Notes under the pieces: generated by a model
Seen by the model: the letters and a program-made list of their open reading frames with translations, nothing else
Told to the model about the DNA's origin: nothing
Database searches by the model: none
Translations under genes and position numbers: made by a program
Shown here: in pieces, positions 32,953 through 44,254 of the stretch
How the letters are laid out: every line of letters begins with the position of its first letter
Numbering within the stretch: position 1 is the first letter of the stretch
Source of the DNA: Grifola frondosa
Taxonomy: Eukaryota > Basidiomycota > Agaricomycetes > Polyporales > Grifolaceae
Assembly (NCBI GenBank): GCA_001683735.1
Contig: LUGG01000023.1
Location: forward strand, 186,001 to 250,000
Direction of reading: 5' to 3'
DNA: 64,000 bases

Positions 32953-33959
32953 GAGGGGGGCATATCAGAGTAATCAGCCATGGCGCAGACTGGGGCAGAT
33001 ATGGGAAGGAATAAGTAAGTAAACACGAGGCATCTGGCGCTGAAAACATGCCTTTGAACGATTTATACGGTCCTCAGAGCACCGAAACTCGCAGTATGTG
33101 GGTTGGTCTGCTACACCGCCGCAAACGCGTGGATCAGAAAATACAAAGGACGCCGCTGTGCTCCAAAAGTCTATCACATATTATCTCCGATATAATACTC
33201 AGTTCAAATATTGCATCTCCGCTACAGATTACATTCTCCGTCTCTTCAGAAGTTTGTCGGAAGTTGAATTTCTTGCGGCATCGTGGCGTCAGAGGCAAAG
33301 TTCATCAGCAAAATCCCCCTAGCATGCCAGAGAATACAATATAATATAATGTAAAATAAGATAATACCAGATTTATCTTACCTGCCAGCAAATATACGGG
33401 ACCCTTGAGCATTGGCCAGAATGCTGATCCTACCAGAGTGTGCCAGGGTTAGGTGTACTCCCGGCCAGAGATTACAAGTTCATACAATCTCTGACGAGAT
33501 AAGCACCGCTGACAAGGTAGGCACCTCTGATAGGTTACAATCAATTCCTTCAATTTTGCATTGGAGTTTAAAACATTCGTATTGCATGCGTGATTTAAAT
33601 ACACTCTACAGTCACCCGCCTCCCCCTCATCCCTAGTGCCTTCTGCTCCTCGGGTTGAATGCGAGGCCAAAGTACTACACACCATCTACCTCGATAACAT
33701 TCGGAAACGGTGGCTGGCGGAGGTTTCTCGTTGCATAGCATACATCTTGTGTGTATGCGGATCATTACACCCGTACCTTCCAAGACACCTGTGGCAAAGG
33801 CATGTCAGATGACATGAGAAGGCAGAAATTGCCGAGGCTTTTCGTAGAGCTCTTCCCATCACTTCGATACATCGCGTACGCCTGCGAGATGTGGGAAGCT
33901 AGCAATGAACGTCTAGATGGCGATGATGCGGCAAAGAGGTTCACGTGGTAGCGCATTAT
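32953..33959. other. No supported gene
   Basis: AT-richer sequence with short frames only, including a run of 'ataatataatgtaaaataag' near 33340. Confidence 0.4.
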
Positions 33960-35100
33960 GGGGCGGCCGGCTGGCTCTGCGACGGCGATCGCGACACCGC
34001 GCCGTTGGTCTACTCCCCGCCCGAGCTGAACATCTTCGTGATCCCCATCTTGTCCAGCGAGATGCCCATCCGATGACGACTTTTCGGGTGATCTCGATGC
34101 ATACCACAGGAGCCGCCTCGATCGGGGACGAAATATCAGCGGGCTTCGGCGTGACAGCAAAGGGCTTCGGCGTGGAAACCTGCGAGCGATGCTGCGACAA
34201 AGGCACAGAGGAAGGCGTCCCGGGGAGAGGCTTCTCTGTGCTCTTCTCGGCGTCGATGGACTGTTTGCGGGGCGAGTCGGGGGATGACTTGACAGGAGCG
34301 ATCGCGGAGGGTGCGGGTGTAGAGCCCTTGTGTGCCCCCTCGGCATCGATCATCGATACATTGCCATCGAGGTTGGTTTCGGCCGTCAGCGACGAGGATA
34401 CAGGAAGGGAGATGGAAGGCACCTCATGCGAAGGCGACGGCGTGAATGGATCGTCATCGAGCGCGACGGGTGACGTCGTGGGCAAGACGATGGCCGAGTT
34501 GACCGCCCGACGCGACGAGTTCCGGGCAAGAGCTGCATGGTCTGATTTGTCTTCGGATCTCCAGGCACTATGCTCCTTCGTCCTCAGCGGGGTATATGGT
34601 CGCCGTGAGCGTGTGTGCGAGTGAGGAACGTGCGGTGTGCACGCGCTGGGGATGTCCGGTGGGAGGCTCGAGCACGCCACGTTACTGCCCAGCTCGATAG
34701 AGTGGGAGAGCACGATCTCCATGTTGCATGTGCGTGCTCAACAGTGCATAGCGACATGATCGTTCAGAGCGGTGGTCAGCACGGCCGCCATCCCACAAGT
34801 ACGAGAGACGCACACTTTGCGCTAGCGCAGCGCGCTGCCGCCCTTGATATCCAGCTCGCCCCTGATCGCCGTCCGTACCCTGTCTGGAAGTTGATGCCAT
34901 CCGCGGTGGGGACGACGAGGATCTGCGGCATTGCGGCGGACCCATCGTCGCCGGGGGTCGGCGCGGCAGGCGTGTCTTGCGAATAGGTCGGGGGCGGCTC
35001 AGAGGTAATGGGTGTGCGAAGAGAGAAGCGTGTGTGGTGCAAACGCCAAAGGGCCAACTCTGAGCCGCAATGTGCATCAAAGTATGCATGATGCTCACCT
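33960..35100 (-). pseudogene. Arrestin-like protein remnant
   Basis: Minus-strand pieces recall a basidiomycete arrestin-domain protein: PPPTYSQDTPAAP, ILVVPTADGINFQTGY, then GELDIKGGSALR, VLTTALNDHVAMHC, MEIVLSHSIELGS, and SLAHTLTATIYPAEDEGA. These lie in different frames separated by stops, with no splice solution that joins them. The following 500 bp form one Ser/Thr/Pro-rich frame (ALDDDPFTPSPSHEVPS...). Either a decayed gene or one with several sequence errors; I favour decay because stops and shifts are dense. Confidence 0.4.
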
Positions 35101-36170
35101 AGAATCCACGTTTTGATTGCAAAAAGGTGAGCATATTGAACTCGGCACAAAGGCACATGATGGGCGACATGATGAAGCGACGACACGTATGAGTCCGAAG
35201 AGCGAAACACGAGAATGGCCTTAGAAAGAAGGCGCGAGACTGCACATGAGCGAGCACATGTGGTGGCGGGAGAAGAGCGGGGATGGGTCGATGTATGCGC
35301 ATCCTGAAAGAGATGCCTTCTATACAATTCAACAGTGACTCCCAAGATCAAAAGAGAGAGTGACGTCAAGGGGAAAGCACAAGAGAAGAAACCGTCGCCG
35401 ATAAGAGAAGCCTGTACTCACCGAATTCGGAAGGTCCGTGCCCCGATTTGGCAAATAGGAAGGGAACTGGCTCAGCAAAGAATATTGGGGCTTATTCACA
35501 ATATTCACACTTTTATAATAATATATACATATATAAATAAATATAAGCTATTGTAATGTATCTACGGAGATTATAATGGCCACACTGGACGCATGCAGCC
35601 TCTGGCAACCTCCGGCCATGTGCAGGCGTCTGGTAGCCTCGTGTAGCCGCTTGCAGCCTCTTGCCCATATGCGGTATCTTGCAGGTGCCTATATTGGGTA
35701 CCTGCGGGGCGAGTTTTTGCTGATGTTAGTAGAAAGCCTACTGGGACGTACCGACGCCTCTTGGAATTATAATCAACTCATGTGTACGTACAAAAAATTA
35801 TGCCAATTACTGCTACGATAGAATCGCTACTATCTGACCTAGATAAAATATTCTGTGAAACATCCAAATCACCTTCGGCTTTGTAAACTCTATTAGAGGG
35901 AAGCGACTATCATAGGTAGTCGAGGTACAGCTTTCAATGCACACCTCTCTAAATAATTACACGAAGCTTCGAACAGCTTATAGATGACGAAAATTGAACT
36001 CCACAAAGACCTTGTTCTTTCTCAGCACAGGGGGATTTACCACTCCATCTGGGTGGTAGCAGATTCAATAGCTGCTTAATTGAGTTATGAAGAGAGAGAA
36101 TCGAATAAATTGTCCGCAGGTGGAACATAGAACGGGATAGTGACTATGCTACAAGACGTGCTAGCTATCA
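35101..36170. other. AT-rich stretch with a degenerate GC-rich repeat patch
   Basis: 35500-35560 is nearly pure AT (ATATAA-type). At 35590-35710 words such as 'gcagcctc' and 'gtagcc' recur in an irregular array. 35700-36150 has many stops in all frames. A decayed transposon is possible, but no terminal repeats or transposase motif were found. Confidence 0.3.
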
Positions 36171-37291
36171 CTACAAGGCAGACAGTAAGGACAGGCAGAG
36201 ATGGTTGTCCGAAGAAAGACGAAGGAAAGGAATATACATAACGAAGCACAGTTGCACAGAAGCAATAGAAGCATATCTGAAGACTACGTCACCGCAGAAG
36301 GGCATACCACACCAGCAACACGAGACGAGCAAGTTCATGCCCGGTGCGATCCACCGCGCGTCTGCGCCACTAAACAGAGGGACTGCTTCCGCAATCGTGG
36401 CATTCAGACATGCCAACAGAGCGGTGTCGATATTTGTTGGCAACGGCACAGGCGGCAGATCCGTGTTATCGGATAAGATACTCGTATCATTGTACCCATC
36501 GAGCGTGAGCACGGCACTGCTCGCGCGGTAGTACTGGATCGCCTGCTCGGGGCGTGGGTCGGCGGGGTCCGAGCCATTGTACGGGGACGCCACAGTGGAA
36601 GATGAGGCGTCGAGTGTGCAGTTGGCACGGATAGACGACATAAGAGAGACGACCGTGGCGTTGTCTGCCAGAACATGAAAGGTAGTGTTAGTTGAGCTTG
36701 AGGCGAACATGGCTTGCGCCATGGCGCCCCCCGGTCGGCTTGAATTGTTGGGGGTGCCGTACTGAATCAATCAGACAATGTGGTGAGTAAACATAGTGCG
36801 AGAGAAGAACACAACGTACCTCATTGGCATACAAATAGGGCGGGTAGTAAGGATATTGGGGATAAGATATCGGCCAGAAGACGAACGGGAAGTTGCGATT
36901 TGCGACGCCACGTCCAGTAATCTCGGGGTAGCCACTGCCGTAAACACTACACAGGCTTTCAGCAAGATATATGTGCACAAGAGGCGAAGAATACCCACTA
37001 GGTACCAAAGACCTGGTTCCGTGTGCCACCACCTGACTGGCGACCAGCAAAGGGCTGGCCATATGGTATTGTCGTGATAGGTGTGCCACCACTCCCGTAC
37101 GAGGCAGCGACCTTGCGCCCTGCTGTGGAGCCAGATACGGGCACTGAGCTCCCGCGTGCAGAACTGCCACCTTTTCCTCCGCTTCCACCTTTTCCACTGC
37201 TGCTGTGGCCTCCACCACCACGACCTCCGCCTCCGCCACCTTTGCGGGGGTAGAGACGTTGTGTGGAATCGGAGAGCAGAGGAATATACAT
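36171..37291 (-). CDS. Gly/Ser-rich surface protein, probably GPI-anchored
   Basis: Three exons: 36999-37291, 36820-36946 and 36171-36761, 1011 nt, 336 aa. A Gly/Ser/Lys-rich region (KGGSGGKGGSSARG) leads into YGSGGTPITTIPYGQPFAG and GSGYPEITGRGV, FPFVFWPISYPQYPYYPP. Then comes an N-glycosylation-rich domain with YGTPNNSSRPGGAMAQAMF and IQYYRASSAVLTLDGYND, and a hydrophobic C-terminus. This order matches a common agaricomycete secreted or GPI-type family of unknown function. The signal peptide is not convincing at the chosen start, so an extra 5' exon or different start is likely. Introns have GTGGGT and GTACGT donors. Confidence 0.62.
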
Positions 37292-37829
37292 GATTTGGTG
37301 GAAGAGGAGAGGAAGCGAGGGTTCCTGGTTGGTACATCCTCCTTTTATACTGCTGCCTGGGCAAAGCCATATCGAGCGCCGCATGTGTGGCACGTCGAGA
37401 TAATTAGGCATAGCCTCTGTGGCATCCTAGAACAAATTCTGAGGCAGTGTCAGCGAATATCTGAGACTTCACTGCATTTCTGTGGAAAGAGGCCTATTAG
37501 AAATAGTTATCCAGATATCTACAAAGTGGATGACATGCCACAGCGTTCCACATAATCGCACCACAGGAATCACGAAAAATGGAAATCGGTTAATTCGCGA
37601 TCAAGCATGCAGCTACAGACGAAGAGACGTCATGAAGACCACCAAATAGAGCCTCCGCCAGCATCCTGCTAGGCCGCGCTCAAACAACAGAGAAAATTTT
37701 CTCTTGACCTGTTAGTGCTCGATCATGGCCTGAGTTTTTTCAGTGTAATAGAATTCTGAACTGGAACATAGGATGTCACACCCAACAAAGAAGTGCACTC
37801 ACATAGGCCAAACGAGCTCCGATGTGCCA

Positions 37830-38010
37830 CATCAGGAAAACTCCAATTTTACTTAGCTGCTTTTTGGCGCTTTTTGGCGACTTTATTGCCTGAAAACAGG
37901 TGAAAATAAGTAGATCCAATCCCTGAATCAACTTGTCTGCTCTTTTTTCGGCTTATTTTACTTTTTTCAGCCATTTCAGGCGGAAAAGTGAAATTGGAGT
38001 TTTCCTGATG
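37830..38010. mobile_element. MITE-like element with ~25-bp terminal inverted repeats
   Basis: The left end reads 'catcaggaaaactccaattt' and the right end is its inverse with about one mismatch over 25 bp. The 181-bp element has no coding capacity and T-rich internal repeats (tttttggcg twice). A clear target-site duplication is not visible. The size and structure suggest a miniature inverted-repeat transposable element or a stable hairpin. Confidence 0.55.
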
Positions 38011-38490
38011 CACTGCCCGGTGAATTGGATTCTAGTAAGAATTGGGTTGGAACTTGGGACAAGCACTGGCATTATGACTCCTGCATATGCACCTACACTT
38101 TTATGGAATTCGCACATACTTTCCAAGACGAAGACCGGTATCAATACACACGTTACGAGTTGATTTTTGAGTAGTGAGAGAGTGCACGGCAGGCTCCGGG
38201 CTTGTTTTACGTACCTAGTAGGAATATTTTCGGTTCTCCGGCGCTCATGCCGCAACCGCAAATCTCTTCCTTCCAGAGCCATCACAAACATGGTTAACAT
38301 GCCACGCCTCTATTCTTTGTCTTGCGGCTACCTGAGCCTTGGGTCGTCGCGCGTGATTGCTGGAGGAGGCAAGTCGAGTCAGATCGAATGACTGATATCA
38401 CGATCTATTATAGTGCAAGTCTCAGCCGTGCCTATCAACTCTGACTTGCCATTTTGCCATTACCACTCACCTCGAATTCGACACTCTAGG

Positions 38491-38953
38491 ATGGCAGCGA
38501 CTCCTGCATATCAGCGATACCAGACGGCGAACCCGTACGAGCAGGAGTTCGGATACTCGAGGGCCGTGCGACGCGGGCCCTTCATCTTCGTTTCCGGAAC
38601 CACGTCGATCGACCCCGCATCAGGCAAACTCCTGCATCCCGAGTCCGCGTATGAGCAAGCTCGCACCATCTTCGCAGAGATATTCAAAGCTATCGGCGCG
38701 CTGGGTGGGACGAAGGCTGACGTCGTCCGCGTGCGCATGTATGTGACTGACGAGGGAGATACGATGGACGTCGCGAATGCCTTGAAGGAAGCTGTGGGAG
38801 ACGTGGGTCCTGCTGCGCTGCTGATAGTAGGCGCGAGGTTCGTCTCGCAGGAGGTGAAGGTGGAAATCGAGGCCGACGCGGTCGTTTTGTGGTGCGTCAC
38901 TATTTGTGCCTACACCACTGTGAAATCGTGCCATAACGTATGAGTATCGCAGA
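38491..38953 (+). CDS. RidA/YjgF/UK114 family protein (imine/enamine deaminase)
   Basis: RidA enzymes hydrolyse reactive enamines/imines to ketoacids. The frame from 38491 shows the family core: GYSRAVRRGPFIFVSGTTS, QARTIFAEIFKAIGALGG, DVVRVRMYVTD and FVSQEVKVEIEADAVV. The catalytic-type Arg sits in VRVRMYVT and the Glu in VEIEADAV. A GTGCGT donor at 38892 and acceptor ending at 38952 would give CDS 38491-38891 joined to 38953, making the stop TGA across the intron and a protein of 133 aa, the normal length; reading through gives 150 aa with an atypical tail (stop at 38943). Confidence 0.85.
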
Positions 38954-41900
38954 AGACAAGGTATCACGTACGCGGTGGTATTTTGGACTTCTTTTGATGA
39001 AGCGTGAGCTGCGCATGTAAGGATCAATGTGTACGTCATTGTCTCATTGCCGCGATGCCAAAATTGTAGCAAAACTGACATTCTGCATCCGTCAGAATGT
39101 ACTCCGTATAACGAAGGATCGATGGAATGACCTGCATTATAAGTTGAAGATCCGTTATGTGGGCTGCAGATTGTCCAAGCTTAGAACAGAAGGACATCAA
39201 TGCGGTCCACTTGTCCACCCTTGTGCCACGAACGATTATCATAGGATTGAGCTACTCGCTCAGCCCTACGATAATCGACCGTCCTCGACCAACTAAATGT
39301 AAGCCGTTCAGCGCGGTTCCTGCTCCCACCTAACGGACAGGACGGTGGATATGTGAACGGTGTGAGCGGAGTATACTCTTCATGCCGCTGGCTGCTCAAA
39401 GGGCCATCATACTGTGGGTATTCGTCACCCTCTGAAACCTATTCAATACTTAGAGATTGCTCAGTATTCAAGAAGAAATCGATCGCTTTTCGCACCTCAC
39501 TCAGCCATGCGTTAAGGATGTTCGCTCAGTGGACCACGGTGTCCGCATGGGGGGGCATCCATGAGTAATTGAGAGACTCGCCCACAGCATCCAAGGTGCC
39601 GCAGCACCATAGCGGGGTATATCCACTTGGTACTTCTCGCTGATTTGTCTGGAGAGCTTGTTGATATCGATGCTCACAGCGACTGCGGCTATTATCAAGG
39701 TGCGCGGTGACGGACTTCAATGAGTGTAGGAGGGGCTGGAGCAGCGAGAGGCGCGGGCGATATTCCTTCGCTCAGTTTCCACGACAGAACAGTGGGAAGA
39801 GTACGTTCATGCGGTACTTCTCTCTGAGCTGTCGGGAGGCCTCATTGATGTTGGCTGCCCGTAGACTGTGGTTGCATTAGCCGTTGTCTTTGAAGGTCGC
39901 ATGCACTGCTCCGGGTGGTGACCGCTTGCGCATGGAATATCTCATGAAGGGCGCCGCTAATGAGGCCGTAACGGTAAGGCGCATACTTGCGCTGGAAGTG
40001 TGGAAGTGTGAGAGGGGATGTGGGGCATGTGGTGCTACCAATGTTGACAAGTTCCCCCTACCGCAGTGCCACTCACGTTGCCCGCCTCCGCAGCTTGTCC
40101 AGTCCCTAGGCGGAGGGCTCCTCTTTGGAGGAGTTCTGTCCACACCGTTCTTCCCATTTTGGCGAACCATCTATTGGAACAATCAGATGTTTCGAGCTGA
40201 GTACCCTTGATTTCAGTAACTCGCCCTAATGGTTCCTGGAGTAGGAAATTTTAGCGACAAAGAAGCGTCTGGATTTGATGGACCATCGCAGCGTTGTACC
40301 AGAATGCTGGGCGCAATTGTCGTCGACCCTGAGCCGCGATTTTTGGCCGCGTACAGAGCTATCCATGCAGGGAAGTCTGGAATACGTTTTGTGCTGTGCT
40401 TCTGCGGTGTGTCTTGTGAAAATTGCAAAGTCATTGTCGCTGCGGCTTCCTAATACGTTGATTGCAGCCAACCGTCGAGACGCCACATGAACCATTTGTG
40501 GCTCGCTAAATCAATCACACGAAATTCGCCGGGCACGCCGCGTCAAACGGCGGATGTGAAATTCCATTCGCTTTCCATGTATGCTGAATGGCACAATTTT
40601 TGGCGCAAAGGTTGGCAGATAAGCCATCCGTCTGGTCTCTAATTTCTGATTGGACTCGCCGTGTAAATTATTTGTCGACATCGCGTGTCTCCATCATTCC
40701 ATAACTTCCGGTATGTTATCCGCCTAGGCTCTAGCACCCATTCAGGTCCAATTTCTGTGCTGACGCTCCGCTGCTTTCCAAGGGAGCATGACCAAAGTGG
40801 GACACGTTGTTGCAAGGGTCGTTCACGTGCCCGACCGCTTTGTGGCGCCGTCAGTCCAACTAATCGGCCCCGCCCCTCGCACACATGACGGCGAGCATGA
40901 CCATTTTTTCATCATGGGTCGCTCCTTGTTCGTGTCCTCAGAGCCACACTCAGCCACAGCGAAAGCAGCACCTGCGCTGCTAAACTGATCTGCAGTGCAG
41001 TCATTATCGGTGCTTCTCCCGGGCTATCTCCGTTGTGGGCGCACGGGAAAAGAGGTTTCCTCTTTCGGACACAACTGTCCTCCGGAACATCCATTAGGAC
41101 TCCTCCATCAAAGAAATATAGGGCCAGAGCACGGTTAGTGTGCATTCTTGTAGAGATTAAGATTGGGATCAATGGATGGCTTGCGATGACGATTTGGTGA
41201 GTTCCCGCTTTTTTTGATATATTCCGCGGGACGCCGTGTATGGAGCGCAGATGTCTATCTTTCGCATGAGAAGTACATCTCCGTGTCCACATGGCCGAAT
41301 ATTTCGAGAAGGTGTCTATTCGCGATCCAGCATCCGGGCCTCGTGTCGTGAACGGGCATCCAGGCGTGAGCAATAGGCACACCGTGGACCATCTGAATGC
41401 GGATAATTATACGGCAATGGTGCGGCTCATACTGGTACGGAGAAAATTTTGCTCGCTTGTCGAGTTAACGAGTACTCACCGCATGCATATTCGGAGATGA
41501 CGTATAGACAGGGAAAAATCCTTTCGTTGCATTGATCAGGTTTACAATGAGTATTGCATGGGATGACTACTGGATGACGTTCTCGAAGGTTGCAGCGCTC
41601 AGGGGGCCGTTCAATACGGATGTCTCCATATCGTGCAAGTCAATCATCCTTAGGCGGAAACCCGTTGCTAAGATCGTGCGCTAAAGAACATTGACATCAA
41701 ACTCACAACGTTTTCTGTCAGATCGCGCTCCAGGCAGGCATCAGGGGAGACTATGAAGTCAGAAAGTAGACTAGGCTAAACTACTCATGCCAATCGCTCA
41801 GAACACTTTCTGACAGATTCCAATTACAGATCATTCTTCGTCACTCAATGCGAGGATTGCTCATGGTTGCGTTGAGATCTCTGAAGGGCAGCTCTTGTCT

Positions 41901-42551
41901 GAGCACGAAGAGGTAAAGTATGCGGGGACGGATGCTGCGGTTATCTTCGATGCGGCATCTTGCCCTAGGCACTGCGATTGCCTATGCCCAAATCTTGCAA
42001 AGCTGTGGCATACGCTGCCGAGACGGGATCGTCACTGGAGAGAGATGCAAGGGCAACTATGGCGATTAACGCCGAGCCATCGAGTTCAGAAGAGATGGGA
42101 GGACAAGAATTGCTCCTTCTGGTAAGGCTGGTCTTCAAACGTGGCCGAATACAAGGGTCCCCACCACAGCATGGTTATCGCAGAGAATCTGATCAGCTGC
42201 GCACTGAAAACTCGAATAGTTCAACTTGAATATGCATGCCATCCTTGCGCCGAGGAGGATACTCCGCCGCTACTCTCACTGTGAGAGGCGCGGAGAACGA
42301 AAAAAGAGGGTAATGTCCAGGAAAGTTGATGATACGTAAATAATCAAAATTTCTTTGGAACAAGGGGATGGCGGCCTGATAGTTTTGGAAAGAGCCTTCG
42401 AGTAGGGCCGCGGATGCTTTTTTCAGTAAAACCTTATCGAGCGCTGCACGCCATTGAGAAACTACCGAATTCGGCTAAGTCTAAGTAGCGGTGTCACGCG
42501 GCGGAGTTCTAGGGATATTCACACCTTGACATTGAAGCCCAAGAGCCTCTT
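38954..42551. other. Long stretch without a supported gene
   Basis: 3.6 kb with only short frames. On the minus strand near 39620-39690 and 39800-39860 two related segments encode similar helices (DINKLSRQISEKYQV and NINEASRQLREKYRM), suggesting relics of a duplicated unit. Nothing else was recognised. Confidence 0.35.
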
Positions 42552-42557
42552 CTATAA
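42552..42557 (+). promoter_or_regulatory. Candidate TATA box
   Basis: TATAAA 110 nt before the start of the HMG-box gene at 42667. Confidence 0.4.
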
Positions 42558-42666
42558 AATGTATGTAATCTCCCACTCGTTCCATTTGCGATACCTCCCT
42601 GCCCCATCACTTCCACCCGAGTCCACTTTGCGTCCGCTGGCACCAGCCCCATTCAGTCTTTATAGA

Positions 42667-44254
42667 ATGCCTGTTGCACGTACCAAAGCTTCCAAACGCA
42701 AGGCAGCCAAGGGTGCGATCATCGTGACATCTGAGCATCAACCATGCACTCACCTTTATCTATATCGCAGATGCTCTGACATCGGGCCCGCCAGTTGATT
42801 CTTTCAACAGTATCGCGTTCGCTCCCAACGTGACGCCTGGGACATTCTACGATCCCCCTCCCCCCATCGCTTTCGCATACGAGTCCACCCTCTTCCCTGA
42901 CAGCGACGATCTTAGTTCGTCGGGTCGCCGCTCAGGCCATGCGAAGAAGAGGCCTGAGGATCATATCCCCCGCCCTCCCAACGCCTTCATCCTCTTCCGA
43001 ACTTCGTTCATCAGGAACCGGCATGTCCCTGCCCAGGTCGAAACCAACCACAGTACGCTGTCAAAGATCATCGGGATTACCTGGAAGAAAATGCCACCTG
43101 CGGAGAAGAGCTTCTGGCGTGGCAAGGCGAAGCTTGTAGAGGCGGAGCACAAGCGCAGATTTCCACAGTACGCATTCCGCCCTCAGCACGTCAAGAGCGA
43201 GGTCACGGGGAAGAAAGGCAAGACCAGCAAAGACAAGCGCAAGACCAGAGAGGTCGGCCTCAAGGACATGAAGCGATGCACCAAGATTGCTGAGCTCCTC
43301 GTCGAAGGCAAGAAGGGCGATGAGCTCGATGCCGCCGTCCAGGAGTTCGATCGCTACCATGTCCCCGAAGTCGTTACTCGCTTCGAGGCGCCAATCACAG
43401 CTCTGAATTTTCGACGATCGTCTTCCGCGCCCGTCCCCAGCTCCGAGTCGTCGAAGTCTTCCCTTCCTAGAACCCCGAAGAAGAATCGCTCGGCGAGTTC
43501 GCAGCCAGAGTCTTCGTCGCCTTACCCTTCGGAATGCTTCACGCCCTCGTCTTCACTATCAGATATGGATATGGAGAGCGACTTCTACAGCTCTCCGTCC
43601 TCACCATTCATTCCAAAATCGTCCACGTACTCGCCGTCTGCGACAAACCCATCATTAGTGAGTTAATCCTAACCCGCCAACATCTTCAGAGCTAACGATG
43701 ACGCACAGAATTTCGACACGTTCACTTTCAACCCTTCCACCGCAATGCCGTTGGATGTCTGTGATCCATTGTCAGACGACCAGCAGAGCAACTTCAACAT
43801 GTTCTCGGTGGCATCGCATGAGCCGTACATGCACGATGACCTCTTCTCGCCGACGCCTCAAGGGTCGTACACGCCGCAAAGCGACATCTTCCCCCCGCGG
43901 AACTTGACGATCAATACCAACTTCAACTGGACGATAGTGCCCTCTCCGTTCTCGAACATGGGTACCCCGCAAGCGGGGTCTTCGCTGCAAAGTCCTTGTG
44001 ACCCGCTGAGCGGCATGGAGGACAGTATTCCATCGTTCGACTTCGGTCCGGCTTCCTACGAGTTCTTGTCTCCGGAGTCATCGTACTCGGCCCCTCTCGA
44101 TTTCCACGCGTCGCCACACGTCGACATGTCCTTCTCCGACACGGACTTTACGTCCACCCCCAGGACGGATCCCCCCTTCTATGGAAAGCCAGGACACGAG
44201 GGCCCCGGGTTTTCGCCGTCGTTTTTCGCGGATTTGCCCACTTACGCGACGTAG
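42667..44254 (+). CDS. HMG-box transcription factor
   Basis: Three exons: 42667-42712, 42771-43657 and 43709-44254, 1479 nt, 492 aa. The first intron uses a GTGCGA donor inside AAG-G, giving KAAKDALTSGPP. The HMG box (about residues 78-150) starts at HIPRPPNAFILFRTSF and runs through ETNHSTLSKIIGITWKKMPPAEKSFW to KRRFPQYAFRPQH, of the MATA_HMG/sequence-specific type common in basidiomycetes. It is followed by a basic Lys-rich stretch (nuclear localisation) and a long Ser/Pro-rich, acidic C-terminus likely to act in transactivation. Targets cannot be inferred. No mating-type homeodomain or pheromone-receptor gene is adjacent. Confidence 0.88.

Noticed and set aside
35575..36070. Retrotransposon fragment
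   Set aside because: No reverse transcriptase, integrase, long terminal repeat or transposase motif could be read; stops are dense.
42667..44254. HMG-box gene as part of a mating-type locus
   Set aside because: No homeodomain pair, Ste3 receptor or pheromone gene was recognised nearby; the seven-TM protein at 5 kb is not Ste3-like and is far away.
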